Source: CBDAPI01 sp965248635 (GTDB taxonomy: Bacteria; Acidobacteriota; UBA6911; RPQK01; CBDAPI01). From it: 64,000 nt of DNA. A program made the translations under genes and the position numbers. The stretch lies in assembly GCA_965248635.1 (NCBI GenBank), contig OZ252114.1:5370895-5434894 (forward strand). The letters run 5' to 3'. Positions within the stretch are counted from its first letter, which is position 1. Every line of letters starts with the position of its first letter. Below the pieces are notes generated by a model. The model ran no database searches, was not told where the DNA came from, and saw nothing but the letters and a program-made list of their open reading frames with translations. Shown here piece after piece: positions 44,416 through 53,583 of this stretch.

Positions 44416-45309
44416 ATGGAAGATTTACGCTGGGCTGTCATTGGCTTTGGAGAAGTGGGTTCGGTTCTGGCTCGCCACCTGGCTGCCGTTTTGGAAAGGG
44501 AAGTCCAGGTGATGGCTCCGCGGCTGAACCGGAATCCAGCCTTGGCCCTGGAGGGAAAGGAACTGGGCAGGGCCACCCTGAAGATTGTTCCTGAGGTTGG
44601 GACTCTGGTACGGAACAGCGATGTAGTCCTGTCAGTTGTGGCCCCTGGGGCAGCCCTGGAAGTGGCTCAGCAGGCCGCCGCTTCCCGGCGGGGACCCCTG
44701 TTCGTTGACCTGAATTCCATTTCGCCCAGGGAGAAGGCTCGAGCGGCTGCCTCCCTTGCCCGGGATTTTGTCGACGGCGCCATCCTGGGATCGTTTGCGG
44801 GTCGGGGTACGCAGGTTCCCATAGCGCTGTCGGGTCCCCGCTCCCGGGAGGCACACTCGCTGCTCACCGCCGCAGCTCTTCGGACCTCGGTAGTCGGTCA
44901 GGAAGTGGGAACTGCTTCGGCCCTGAAAATGTGCCGCAGCATCTTCATGAAGGGACTGGAGTGCCTGTTCGTCGAGGCTTCGCTGGCAGGTCGAAAGTTC
45001 AATCTTTCTGAGCCTCTGCGGGAGACCATCGAAGAGACCTTCAGTTCCTACACGATTCGGGAACTCTCGACCATGCTTCTGACCACCCACGCCGTTCACG
45101 CGGATCGCCGTGCACACGAAATGAAGGAGGTAGTGGAGACACTCGGCGAGTTTCACCTACCCTCGCCCATGTCTCGGGCCTCTCGGGGGCTTCTAGAGGA
45201 AAGCCTCCGGGCCGGGCTGGCAGAGGAATTCAACCGCGAGATCCCGGACGACCCGGATGACGTGGTTCGCGCCCTGAGTCGCCACTACGGGGAGAAACGC
45301 GAACCGTAG
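44416..45309 (+). CDS. 6-phosphogluconate-dehydrogenase-like NAD(P) oxidoreductase (DUF1932 C-terminus)
   Basis: A 297-aa dehydrogenase. The Rossmann motif is WAVIGFGEVGSVLARHLA, followed by DVVLSVVAPGAALEVA, FVDLNSISP and DGAILGSFAGRGTQVPIALSG. The conserved Lys is in TASALKMCRSIFMKGLE, and the C-terminal helices match DUF1932. Such enzymes reduce or oxidise beta-hydroxy acids. It is divergent from soxB and convergent with the DUF6282 gene, with 1 bp between their stops. The substrate is unknown. Confidence 0.82.
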   Translation: MEDLRWAVIGFGEVGSVLARHLAAVLEREVQVMAPRLNRNPALALEGKELGRATLKIVPEVGTLVRNSDVVLSVVAPGAALEVAQQAAASRRGPLFVDLNSISPREKARAAASLARDFVDGAILGSFAGRGTQVPIALSGPRSREAHSLLTAAALRTSVVGQEVGTASALKMCRSIFMKGLECLFVEASLAGRKFNLSEPLRETIEETFSSYTIRELSTMLLTTHAVHADRRAHEMKEVVETLGEFHLPSPMSRASRGLLEESLRAGLAEEFNREIPDDPDDVVRALSRHYGEKREP

Positions 45310-45310
45310 C

Positions 45311-46126
45311 CTACAGCCACTCCCGAATGTTGTCGGCACCCATCCGCTGGATCTGACCACGGCTGAAGCCGGCCTCCGAACAGGCTGCGGCGTAGGCCCG
45401 GAAGCCCTCAACCGGAGTCGGGTTTCCCACCTGGCCCATGTCACTGGCCAGCACCGTGCTTTCGACACCAACCTCATGAATCGCTTGAGTCAGTTGATCG
45501 GCCGTCAGCACCTCGCCCAGGGCCGGTGTTGTGAAAACCCAGTTCCGCTCGAAGCGGCATCCAAGGCCGGCCAGCTCTTGCTGCACGGAGATCGGCATGT
45601 CCACGAAGGGAGCTTCGGGGTGGGTGATCAGGATCTTGCGAACGCCCTGCTGGCGGGCAGCGGGGATCAATTTCAGAATCTCGGGGGTGCTGAGGTGACC
45701 GGTTCCCAGGATTAGATCCTGTTCGGCGATCTGATCGAGGATCCGGCACAGCGGCTCCGGAAGTTCATCACTCTCGAGTGAAAACCCCCCGGGCGTCTGA
45801 CCATGGCACCGCCGGTGGTTGGCTGCATCCAGGGTGGGCATCCAGATTTCTCTGGCTCCGTAGATGATCGCATTCTCTACAGTAGCGGGATTCACCCCGC
45901 CGGTGGCGTCATTGAGAACCAGCCCGCCCCAGACCTGAATCCCGGGAACAACGGATCCTGCAATCGTGGCTCGATCTGCTGTGAGAGCAGTGTGACTCTT
46001 GATCATAATGCCTGCCATCCCGGCCTGCTGCGCCTGCCGGGCCAGAGAGATGTCGTCCAGGAGCCGGGGTATGTGTTCCGGAGCGGCGTGAATGTGGGGG
46101 TCGATCAAACCCGTTATATCTGTCAT
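45311..46126 (-). CDS. DUF6282-family metal-dependent hydrolase-like protein
   Basis: A 271-aa TIM-barrel protein with amidohydrolase-like metal ligands: LIDPHIHAAPEH, MIKSHTALT, GTGHLSTPE, ITHPEAPFVDM and LASDMGQ. It matches DUF6282 (PHP/amidohydrolase-related) proteins. Its catalytic function is unknown. It lies next to the 6PGDH-like gene and may act in the same catabolic route, inferred from position only. Confidence 0.78.
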   Translation of the reverse strand: MTDITGLIDPHIHAAPEHIPRLLDDISLARQAQQAGMAGIMIKSHTALTADRATIAGSVVPGIQVWGGLVLNDATGGVNPATVENAIIYGAREIWMPTLDAANHRRCHGQTPGGFSLESDELPEPLCRILDQIAEQDLILGTGHLSTPEILKLIPAARQQGVRKILITHPEAPFVDMPISVQQELAGLGCRFERNWVFTTPALGEVLTADQLTQAIHEVGVESTVLASDMGQVGNPTPVEGFRAYAAACSEAGFSRGQIQRMGADNIREWL

Positions 46127-46180
46127 TTCGATCCTATCTTCTCAGAAAGCGCGGCGAGGAGAAAGTTTTCAGCAATCTGC

Positions 46181-46209
46181 GATCAGAGCCCCCGGCGGAA
46201 GCCAGGGGG
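46181..46209. repeat. Short GC hairpin repeat with GGAA loop (copy 2)
   Basis: GATCAGAGCCCCCGGCGGAA followed by GCCAGGGGG repeats the element at 27031-27057. The stem has one bulge because a T is absent from the left arm. It lies between the HprK-like stop and the DUF6282 start. Confidence 0.7.
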
Positions 46210-46263
46210 AAGCTAACGGTCGACTTACGCTTTCCTGTTTGGTGTGGTAAAAAAGGGAGTTCT

Positions 46264-46290
46264 ACGTTCCAGGTTTCCACGTTCCACGCG
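46264..46290. repeat. Heptamer-like repeat ACGTTCC(A)
   Basis: ACGTTCCAGGTTTCCACGTTCCACG contains three near-copies of GTTCCAC/GTTCCAG. A cleaner four-copy array of the same unit is at 60288-60315. Confidence 0.5.
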
Positions 46291-46310
46291 TTTCGAAGAG
46301 AGGTAACCCC

Positions 46311-47176
46311 TCAGCTGTCCTTGAATCGCTTGAGAACCAGGGGCGCCACCTCAGCCGCCTCTCCGCGCCCGCCTTCCAGAAACCGGACCTCGGGTCCCAG
46401 GTTCTGAAGGGTGTCCAGAACACGGGCAGCGTCCTTCTTCTTTCCGGCCGCGTGTGGGAGCAGTTGCAGGGTTCCGCGTCCCCTCGAGAGCTGCTCGGGA
46501 CGAAAGCTTGCCCCCTTCTGGAACTTCGCAAACAGAACCAGACCCACAGGCAACGGTTTCTTGCCCGGGAGTCCGCCAAATTCCTCGATCGCGTAGTCGA
46601 TCTTCCGACGAGGGTTCTCCTCTCGGAGCGAAATCGGCTTGGGATAGGGGTGCAGCCGACCCTCGGGGTCCAGCAGTGCAAACTCGTCCGAGTAGTACTC
46701 GGCTCCGGCACGCACCAGTTCGCTCACCAAAGTACTCTTTCCGCTCAGGCTCTCACCGGGCAGGAGAATGCCCTGTCCTCGCCAGCCCACGGCACCGGAG
46801 TGAACGAAGACCCGGCTGGGCGACACATCAGCCACATGGGAAACCAGGTGGAACTCCAGCACCCGTAGGATGTAGTCCATGTCCGGCGACCGCGCCACTT
46901 CGGTGGAATCCTGAAAAGCTACGTGAAGAGTCCGAGCGGCGGGCCGGTCCAGGGAAAATAGAGCGAGAACCAGGTTGAGACTTGGCTGGACGGAGCCGGC
47001 GAACAGCCCGGAGGTAGAAACCCGGTCATCGCTTTCAGGGTTTCCAGTCGGTTGGTTCGAATGCCAAGGGCGACGCCGAAGGTCTCCAATTGGAGTTCAG
47101 CCTTCCAGTTTGGGCTCTCCACCGGTTCGAGTCTGGGCGACTTAATGGGATCAGCAGTGTGTGGATGGGTCCTCAC
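46311..47176 (-). CDS. HPr-kinase-related P-loop kinase, frameshifted
   Basis: The first part (GTG at 47176) has ELQLETFGVALGIRTNRLETLKAMTGFLPPG, the N-terminal region of HprK-related kinases. Near 46975 one base (a C in ACCTGG) seems missing, and the gene resumes with VLALFSLDRPAARTLHVAFQD and the kinase core. Walker A is GESLSGKST (about 46757-46731), followed by YYSDEFALLDPEGRLHPYPKPISLRE as in HprK-related kinases. Such kinases phosphorylate peptides in lasso-type RiPP clusters or act in HPr-rel-A systems. It follows the PqqD-like gene closely, a known pairing. Confidence 0.75.
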
Positions 47177-47199
47177 GAGACAATAACCTGGAGCGGCGC

Positions 47200-47749
47200 T
47201 TACGCTGGTTCTGGTTTGGATCTCGGTTGACTGGCGGGCCCGGTCCGTCTTCCCTTTTGAGGGGAGGCATAAGGGTTTGTGGGGGCGCCACTAGGGCTCG
47301 AACACGGCTCGGGAAAACACGGAGGATCAGGAGGAGTTCCCACCATTCCCCCTGCCAGATACGGTTGCATCAAGGAGATTACCACTGGGAGGGGCAGCGA
47401 TACGACCAAATTGCCGGACCGCCTGCCGCCGCGACAGGGTTTTCTCCGGGTCCAGGCCCTCCAACTTCTCCTCCAGAAGGTCGGCCAGGTCGAGTTCCGC
47501 CAGCGCCAGTCGAAGCAGCTCAGCTCTCTGCTCCTCAGGCTCACTCCGAAAAGGGCTTGAATCCATCTCGGCCAACTCGGAAAGCGTGCGTTCCCCGTTG
47601 CACGCCCGCCAGATCTCTGCGCCCGCCGGATTCAGACAGTGGGCCCGTTCCCGATCCAGGTCGTAGACGAGGGTCTCCGGGCCCAATTCGCGGACAATGA
47701 GCTGTTCGGTGCGGGCTCTCGGTCTCACACTTCGCAGTTTGGATTTCAA
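47200..47749 (-). CDS. PqqD-like (RRE-type) peptide chaperone, frameshifted near its end
   Basis: A TTG start at 47749 with GGAGA upstream begins a winged-helix PqqD domain: ELGPETLVYDLDRERAHCLN and PAGAEIWRACNGERTLSELAE. An acidic linker leads to SRRQAVRQFG. Near 47398 the frame shifts: one frame ends at 47327, whereas the other reads LPLPVVISLMQPYLAGGMVG, a hydrophobic tail typical of these proteins, to a stop at 47200. PqqD-like domains bind leader peptides for modifying enzymes. The HprK-like kinase follows 24 bp downstream. Confidence 0.7.
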
Positions 47750-47929
47750 TGCGTTTCTCCTGACAAATGCGCCCGAGACAGATTCTACCCTTGGCATGCG
47801 GTCAGAATTGGTGATCAGGATCATGCAATTGTGTGATTCATGACGCTATTTTTGGGCGTCTCGCTTCGATAGACTAATAGCCGGGGTTGGGACTACTACC
47901 GGCCGGTAGTACCCACTGAGGATTCGGTA

Positions 47930-48541
47930 GTGAGAAACGGCTCGAGTATCAGTTTGTCGGGGGTCTGGGTTCTGCTCGCCTTGTGGATCGGGCTGGCCGC
48001 CCAGCCGGGCTCAGCAGACGTGGGAGTCCCGACCTCTCCAAACCAGCTGGTATTGAGCTTCACCTATGAGCACGAGATGCTGGCCGAACCGGATCCGACT
48101 CCTTTGATTCGAATCTACGGGGATGGCCTCGTCCGGGTCCACTTTCCCGCCTTTATGCAGCGGGCCGGAGACTACGAGACTGAAATCACGACGCCGGAAC
48201 TGCGCCAGCTACTGCGCTCCTGGGCAAACACGGGTGTTCTGGACTTTAAGCCCCAGGCCATCAAAGAGGCCCGCCGGCAGGAAGTCGAGCGGCGGGCTCA
48301 GCGCGGCGAATTCTTTCACATATCTGACGCCACGGATCTGGTGATGGACATCCAACTGGACTGGTACCGTCCGCCGGGGGCCGGCCCCCAAATCAACAAT
48401 TTCCGAAAAGCTATCCGCTGGAGCAACGTGGCACAGGAGGCTGAAGCCTTCCCCGGGCTGCCGGAACTGCAGAGCCTGGCAGCGGCCGAACAGCAGCAGC
48501 GCTCAATCCTGGCCCGAGACGATTTGCGGAAGGTGAACTAG
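47930..48541 (+). CDS. Exported hypothetical protein
   Basis: A 203-aa protein from a GTG start with a signal peptide (about 8-29, ending PGSADV). The mature part has beta-rich segments (LVLSFTYEHEMLAEPDPTPLIRIYGDGLVRVHFPAFMQRAGDYE) and a charged helical region with DLVMDIQLDWYRPPG. The family is not recognised. Its stop is one base before the next gene's ATG, so they are cotranscribed. Confidence 0.7.
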   Translation: MRNGSSISLSGVWVLLALWIGLAAQPGSADVGVPTSPNQLVLSFTYEHEMLAEPDPTPLIRIYGDGLVRVHFPAFMQRAGDYETEITTPELRQLLRSWANTGVLDFKPQAIKEARRQEVERRAQRGEFFHISDATDLVMDIQLDWYRPPGAGPQINNFRKAIRWSNVAQEAEAFPGLPELQSLAAAEQQQRSILARDDLRKVN

Positions 48542-48542
48542 G

Positions 48543-48873
48543 ATGGACGCCCTGAAGCGATTTTCTGGGAACTCCAGCCCTTTTCGGAAGTGGGTCTTTC
48601 GACACAGGTGGGTCCTGGTCGTCATGGCCACTCTGGCCCTGGCCGGAGGAGTGGCCCGGGCCGGCGCCTTCATTTTCGCCGGCGAGCAATACGGCGTAAA
48701 CGTGATTCTTCACCCAGTGGGTTACACGGGTACCCAGAACGCTCTGGAAGTGGAGGTCTGCATCACGCCGGGCACCCCGCTTCCTGGCGGGGTGGCAATC
48801 ACCGATGTGGAGACCTCCATCAAGAACAATATTGCCATCTGGAACCAGCTGCAGCCTCTGGTGGGCAATGCCC
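48543..48873 (+). CDS. N-terminal part of an exported protein, truncated
   Basis: About 110 codons: a membrane/signal segment (WVLVVMATLALAGGVARAGAFIF) then GEQYGVNVILHPVGYTG, EVCITPGTP and VETSIKNNIAIWNQLQPLVGNAL. The mature part resembles the start of a matrixin-like metallopeptidase domain (extended strand then a helix before the zinc site), but the HExxH part is absent. Homology stops at a GGGCAATGCCC palindrome (48863-48873); unrelated sulfatase sequence follows. Confidence 0.55.
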
Positions 48874-50505
48874 TCCGCTGACAGCCTCACCGCTGACCCT
48901 TCCGGCTCACGCTTCGTTGCTCACGGGTCTCGACCCGCCGGCACACGGGTTGCTCGACAACGGTACCGCGATGCTTCATCCGTCTGTGCCCACCCTGAGC
49001 ACTATCCTGTCTTCCAGAGGCTATGCCTGCGCTGCTTTTGTCTCCTCACGGGTGCTGGACCGACGCTTCGGGCTCGACCCGGGTTTTGCTCTCTATGACG
49101 ACTTCATGGCTGCCGAGCAGGTGGGCGAGTATGGATATCCCGAGCGAGACGCCGGTGCCGTCACCGCCTCAGCCATCTCCTGGTTGAGCGCCCTGTCACC
49201 TTCGCAGCCCTACTTTCTGTGGGTTCACTACTATGATCCTCATGCGCCTTATGAACCCCCTGCCCAGTGGCAGGGCAGCACCACAACGGCCAACTATGCC
49301 GGTGAGATCGCCTACGTGGATCAGGAGATCGGCCGTCTTTTGTCTGCCTTACCCGGGGAAGATCAACCAGCGCTGATCGCGGTGGTGGGAGACCACGGGG
49401 AATCTCTGGGTGAGCATGGCGAGAGGACTCACGGAATCTTTCTCTACCGGGCCGGTCTGGAAGTCCCCCTGATCCTGGCCGGTCCTGGAGTCCCGGCCGG
49501 TGAGGTGGTGGAGGAAGTGGTCGGAACCCGGCGGCTGATGATGACTCTTGTGCGACTGCTGGGTGCGGGGGACACGGCTGAGGGCCGGGGTTCCAGCCTG
49601 CCGGGTCTGCCCTCTCTGGGTAAACCTTCCCCTCCGGAGCCCGTCTACAGCGCCACCTGGATGCCTGCCAATACCTACGGCTGGAGTCCTCTGCGGGCGA
49701 TTTCGGATCAGCGCTGGCGACTCATCCTGGCAACCGCGCCCTGAACTCTATGACTTCCTCACCGACCCGGAAGAGATCGACAACCTGATCGATTACTCAT
49801 CCCGGAGAGTCGGAGCGACTCGGGCAGTTGCTGGCAGCCATTGAGGAGGATCGGGAGGCCTACCCGACCAAGGAGTCCCCTACGGACGCGGAACTGCTGG
49901 CAGCGCTCAGGAGTCTGGGCTATCTCTCAGGATCCATTCCCCCCGACCCGGATGAGGGAGCGATCGATCCCAAGGATGGTCTCCCCATGCTTGCCGAAGC
50001 TGATCGAGCTCGGCAAATGGTGCAGTCCCAGAAGTATGAAGAGGCACTTGTGATCCTAGGCGGGCTGGTTGAACGGAGTCCCGGCAACGTCCCTTTTCTA
50101 ACGCGCCTCGCTCAGGCGGAACTGGAAAGCGGCAACGGGGGAGCTGCAGTGGATACATACCGGAAGGCCATTGCTCTGAGTCCTCGTCTCGACTTCCTGC
50201 ATCTCAATCTGGCGGAGGCCTATCGAGAGCTCGGCCGACCAGAAGAGGCGAGCGAAGAATACCAGCGGACACTCGAATTGAACCCCGGCTCGGCCAAAGC
50301 CTGGCTGGCCCTGGCGGAGCTGGCCGAGCGCTCAGGAAACTTCGAAGAGGAACACCGGTTGCTGGGCGAGGCCTTCGAGGCGGGTACGCGCAGCGCGCTG
50401 CTGCGCTGCCGCCTGGGCCAGATCCAAGCCCGAAACGGCAACCCGGTCGCCGCCGACCTTCACTTTCAGGCCGCCACGCTCCTGACACCCGGATGGGCAT
50501 TGCCC
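48874..50505 (+). pseudogene. Sulfatase-TPR fusion protein, lacking its N-terminus and with two frameshifts
   Basis: The frame enters at PLTLPAHASLLTGLDPPAHG, the nucleophile region of a sulfatase-like hydrolase, so about 70-80 N-terminal residues are missing. FLWVHYYDPHAPYEPP and VVGDHGESLGEHGERTHG complete the metal site. Frame breaks at about 49735 and 49805 flank ELYDFLTDPEEIDNLI. Beyond them come LGYLSG and TPR repeats (about 49990-50460). The gene ends abruptly at ATLLTPGWALP, where relatives continue, joined to the reversed wza gene. A protein like this normally is an exported hydrolase with C-terminal TPRs. Confidence 0.7.
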
Positions 50506-50917
50506 GGATAATTTCGGGATCGAGACGGTCCCGCAACTCCCGCTCCAGCTCCGCCGCTGTCCGGCCGGCAGCCTCCATGTCCCCTACCAAGGGAAGATTG
50601 ATGTATCCCGAGGAGTTCACCCGGAGCTCGTGCTTGAACTTGTCGACGCCGTAGACACTGATCTCGACCAGGTCGCCGCCGCCCAGCCGGTACTCGCCGC
50701 CGCTGGTGTAGACCTGGCTCAGGGATTGGAGTTTAGAGTTGAGCTCGTTTTCGGGAGCGGTCTGAACTTCGGGCATTGGCTCCGGGATTTGACCGATCAA
50801 GGAGGTTGTCAGGAGAAGGATGAGCAGGAGGAATGTTGCCCATTGACCGATGTTCGGAGCACGGAGGATCCTCCTACACTGAGATGTCCTCCCACTCCGA
50901 GGTGAACCGTTAGCCAT
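50506..50917 (-). CDS. Polysaccharide export protein (Wza family), N-terminal part only
   Basis: From an ATG at 50917 overlapping the kinase stop by 8 bp. The N-terminus has a signal (ATFLLLILLLTTSLIG), then YRLGGGDLVEISVYGVDKFKHELRVNSSGYINLPLVGD and AAELERELRDRLDPEIIR, the poly-export domain (PF02563). The SLBB domains and the rest are missing, because at about 50506 the sequence switches to the reversed TPR gene. Wza forms the outer-membrane channel for capsule export with the tyrosine autokinase. Confidence 0.78.
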
Positions 50918-53228
50918 CAGCAGCCTTCTTTCCCTTTTCTTCGTAGTAGCCGCGGTAGTAGTAGTTGTAATAATAGTACCCATACTCGGACTTCTTTAGG
51001 TCAATGTTGTTGATTACGGCACCCAGAATCTTGCCGCCGATGCGCGAGATCTGCTGGCTGGCCTTCTTGACCGCTTCCCGGGGCGTTGCTCCTCCCTTGA
51101 CCACCAGTACAACGCCGTCCGCCTGGGGGGTGAGTGTCAGTGGATCCGTCACGGACAGGACGGGTGGTGAGTCGATGACGATGTACTTAAAAAAGCGTCG
51201 CATCAGCTCCATGGCGCTGTCCATGCGCTCCGAATCGAGCAGTTCCGCGGGACTGGGGGGCGTCGGGCCGGAAGGAAGCAAAGCCAGGTTGGGGATTGAA
51301 GTCTCGCGCAGCTCCGCCGAAAAGTCGGAGTGTCCGCTCAGAAAGGTGCTCATGCCCCGGCCGTTCTCCAGGCCAAAAGTACGTCCCAGCGAAGGCTTCC
51401 TCAAATCCAGATCGACCAGCAGAGTTCGGGCGCCTGTCTGGGCCAGGACCACCGCCGTGTTGATGGCCGTGGTGGACTTGCCCTCCCTGGGCAGTGCCGA
51501 CGTCACCAGAACGACCTGAGGAGCCCGGTCCGAGTGGGACAACAGGATCGACATGCGCAGGGCCCGGTAGGCCTCCCACATCTTGGAGCGGGGGTCTGCC
51601 TCGTCCCAGAGGACGTGACGAGGGCCCGGGCTGTCGACTTCTCTCTTCATCAAGGCCATGCGGCTGGACCGGCTGCCGGCAAAAGCGGGAACCATGCCCA
51701 GAGACGGCAGACTCAGCTCACGCTCCACGTCCTCGGGGGTCTTTACGGTGTTGTCGAGCTGATCGAGCAGGAAGGCCAGGCCCACGCCACAGAACAGACC
51801 CAGAATCACACCCAGGGCCAGATTGCGCTGTTTCTGGGGATGGTAGGCTCCCCGCGGCACTTCCCCGCGATCGACAATGCGAATGTTGCTGGACTTGAGA
51901 CCCGCCGAAACCCCGGCTTCCTTGAGCCGCTGCAGAAGTCCCTCGTAGAGAAATTTGCTGGAGTCCACTTCGCGCTTGAGAATGTTGTACTGAATGGAAG
52001 CCTCGTGCAGGTCGGTGGCCAAAACCCTCTCCTGGTTGAGAGTCCCCTGCAGCAGGTCATAGCGTTTCTGGGCTGTCTCATAGTCGACCCTGGACCGCTG
52101 AATGGTCAGGCGCTTCTCCTCATTCAATTGTTGTTCCACACGCTCCAGTTCCTGCTTGACCTGACCCACTTCGGGCCAGTTGGGACCAAACTGGGCGGAA
52201 AGGCTGGCCAGGCGCTGTTCCAGACCAAAGCGGATATTCTCCAGGGAGCCAATGCTTTCATTACGAAGACTGTAGGGAAAATTCTCCGGAGTGGCATCTC
52301 CGACTGATTGGTAGAAGGCCTTGCGGGAGATCAATTCCGTCTCGACTTTGGTCAGCTCCTCGGTGAGGCTGCTCAGTTTCTGATTGGTGATCTCGTTCTC
52401 GTTGCTGAAGTCGATGTACTCGCTCTTGCGGGCATACCGGATCAGGTTTTCCTCGGCCTTCTCGATCTCAATCTTCAGTTCCTGCAGCTGCTTCCCCAGG
52501 AAATCCGTGGCTTTGGTGGTGGCCTCGAATTTGCTCTGGAAGTTGAGCTCGATGTACTCATCGGCCAGCGTGTTTACCATCCGGGTGGCAAACTCGGGAT
52601 CGGGGGAGCTGTAACCGACGCGAACAATTCGGCTGTCCTCGATGGCGTCGACGCTGAGATTTTCCCCGAAGCGACTCACAACGCGACTGGCGGCATCTTC
52701 CTCCTCCAGGACTGCTGCCGGAAGAGGTTCGTCGCGAAAGGGGAGGATGGACAGAACAGCGCGCTTCACGTAACCGTAAGTACCCGGAATCTTGTCCACG
52801 AAACCGGTCTGGACGGGGGCATAAAAGCGCGGCTCATCGACCAGGTTCAGACGCTCCACGACGCGACGCGCCAGGGAACGGCTCTCCAGGGTCTTCAACT
52901 GGGTAGTGTCCCACTGCAGCATCTCATGGACAGTCTGGCCCTCTTCGTAGGGCAGAATGTTGTTGGGCGGATCGATCTGGATCGTGGTGGAAGAGCGGTA
53001 GAGGCGCGTGTTCATCGAGGTTTCGAGCCGGGCCAGAACCAGGCCGGTGACCAGGCAGGCCAGGATGAGCCACTTGTGCCGGAGGAGCAGTTCAAAGTGC
53101 TTGCGGAAGTCTAGGGTGTCCCCTTCTTCGATATAGATGTACTCGTCATCGCGGCGAGCAGGGGTCGACGGGCCCTGGTCAGAGCGATTCTGGAGACTTC
53201 CTGGTCGGTATCTGATTAGGTCACTCAT
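50910..53228 (-). CDS. Polysaccharide-biosynthesis tyrosine autokinase (Wzc/GumC-ExoP type)
   Basis: A 772-aa inner-membrane BY-kinase. The N-terminal Wzz domain has helix 1 at about 50-68 (WLILACLVTGLVLA), long coiled coils (about 240-420) and helix 2 at about 470-490 (ALGVILGLFCGVGLAFLL). The C-terminal kinase has Walker A TSALPREGKSTTA, Walker A' LLVDLDLRKPS and Walker B YIVIDSPP. The C-terminus ends in a tyrosine cluster (YGYYYYNYYYRGYYEE) for autophosphorylation. It controls chain length and export with Wza; the CpsB phosphatase at 53584 would reverse the phosphorylation. Confidence 0.95.
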   Translation of the reverse strand: MSDLIRYRPGSLQNRSDQGPSTPARRDDEYIYIEEGDTLDFRKHFELLLRHKWLILACLVTGLVLARLETSMNTRLYRSSTTIQIDPPNNILPYEEGQTVHEMLQWDTTQLKTLESRSLARRVVERLNLVDEPRFYAPVQTGFVDKIPGTYGYVKRAVLSILPFRDEPLPAAVLEEEDAASRVVSRFGENLSVDAIEDSRIVRVGYSSPDPEFATRMVNTLADEYIELNFQSKFEATTKATDFLGKQLQELKIEIEKAEENLIRYARKSEYIDFSNENEITNQKLSSLTEELTKVETELISRKAFYQSVGDATPENFPYSLRNESIGSLENIRFGLEQRLASLSAQFGPNWPEVGQVKQELERVEQQLNEEKRLTIQRSRVDYETAQKRYDLLQGTLNQERVLATDLHEASIQYNILKREVDSSKFLYEGLLQRLKEAGVSAGLKSSNIRIVDRGEVPRGAYHPQKQRNLALGVILGLFCGVGLAFLLDQLDNTVKTPEDVERELSLPSLGMVPAFAGSRSSRMALMKREVDSPGPRHVLWDEADPRSKMWEAYRALRMSILLSHSDRAPQVVLVTSALPREGKSTTAINTAVVLAQTGARTLLVDLDLRKPSLGRTFGLENGRGMSTFLSGHSDFSAELRETSIPNLALLPSGPTPPSPAELLDSERMDSAMELMRRFFKYIVIDSPPVLSVTDPLTLTPQADGVVLVVKGGATPREAVKKASQQISRIGGKILGAVINNIDLKKSEYGYYYYNYYYRGYYEEKGKKAADG

Positions 53229-53583
53229 TTACTGTTGACCCTTGTGGGTTGACTCAATCCTGTAAAGGAAGAAGTGAGATGCGGGAACCGATCTGGGAAG
53301 GAACCCCGGTCATGCTTCGCCCCTGTCACTTACAGAGGGAAACTGGAACTTCCGCTCAGGCTCATGCGACCTAGCCCGTTGCAATCAAGCGTCTAGAGCG
53401 CAGACCAAAGCCTTCAGTCCGATGACGGTCGGATGATGAAGCGCCTAGACGCTTCCCAATACTAAGTCGCTACTCAAAGGAATAATGTAATGGTGAGCAC
53501 AATGATGTGAACCAGGCAGGGCAATGAGAGCTCCCCCGAGAACCGGCTTCTCGCACGAGTCAAAATCGCGGAGGCTACCCGGC
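53229..53583. other. Intergenic region, 355 bp, with a structured hairpin
   Basis: No gene is seen. It contains the leader of the kinase gene and the hairpin described at 53387-53454. Confidence 0.6.
53387..53454 (-). promoter_or_regulatory. Nested inverted repeat upstream of the exopolysaccharide operon
   Basis: AAGCGTCTAG (53387-53396) pairs perfectly with CTAGACGCTT (53445-53454); GCGC/GCGC extends the stem after a bulged A. Inside, CTTCA/TGAAG and TCCGA/TCGGA can form a second stem. It lies about 160-230 nt before the kinase start codon, in its likely leader, and just after the stop of the CpsB gene. It may be a leader structure, operator or terminator. Confidence 0.5.

Noticed and set aside
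48863..50505. A simple inversion of the sulfatase segment between the 11-bp inverted copies
   Set aside because: Re-inverting the segment in mind restores neither the left exported protein nor wza, so a plain inversion does not explain the three truncations.
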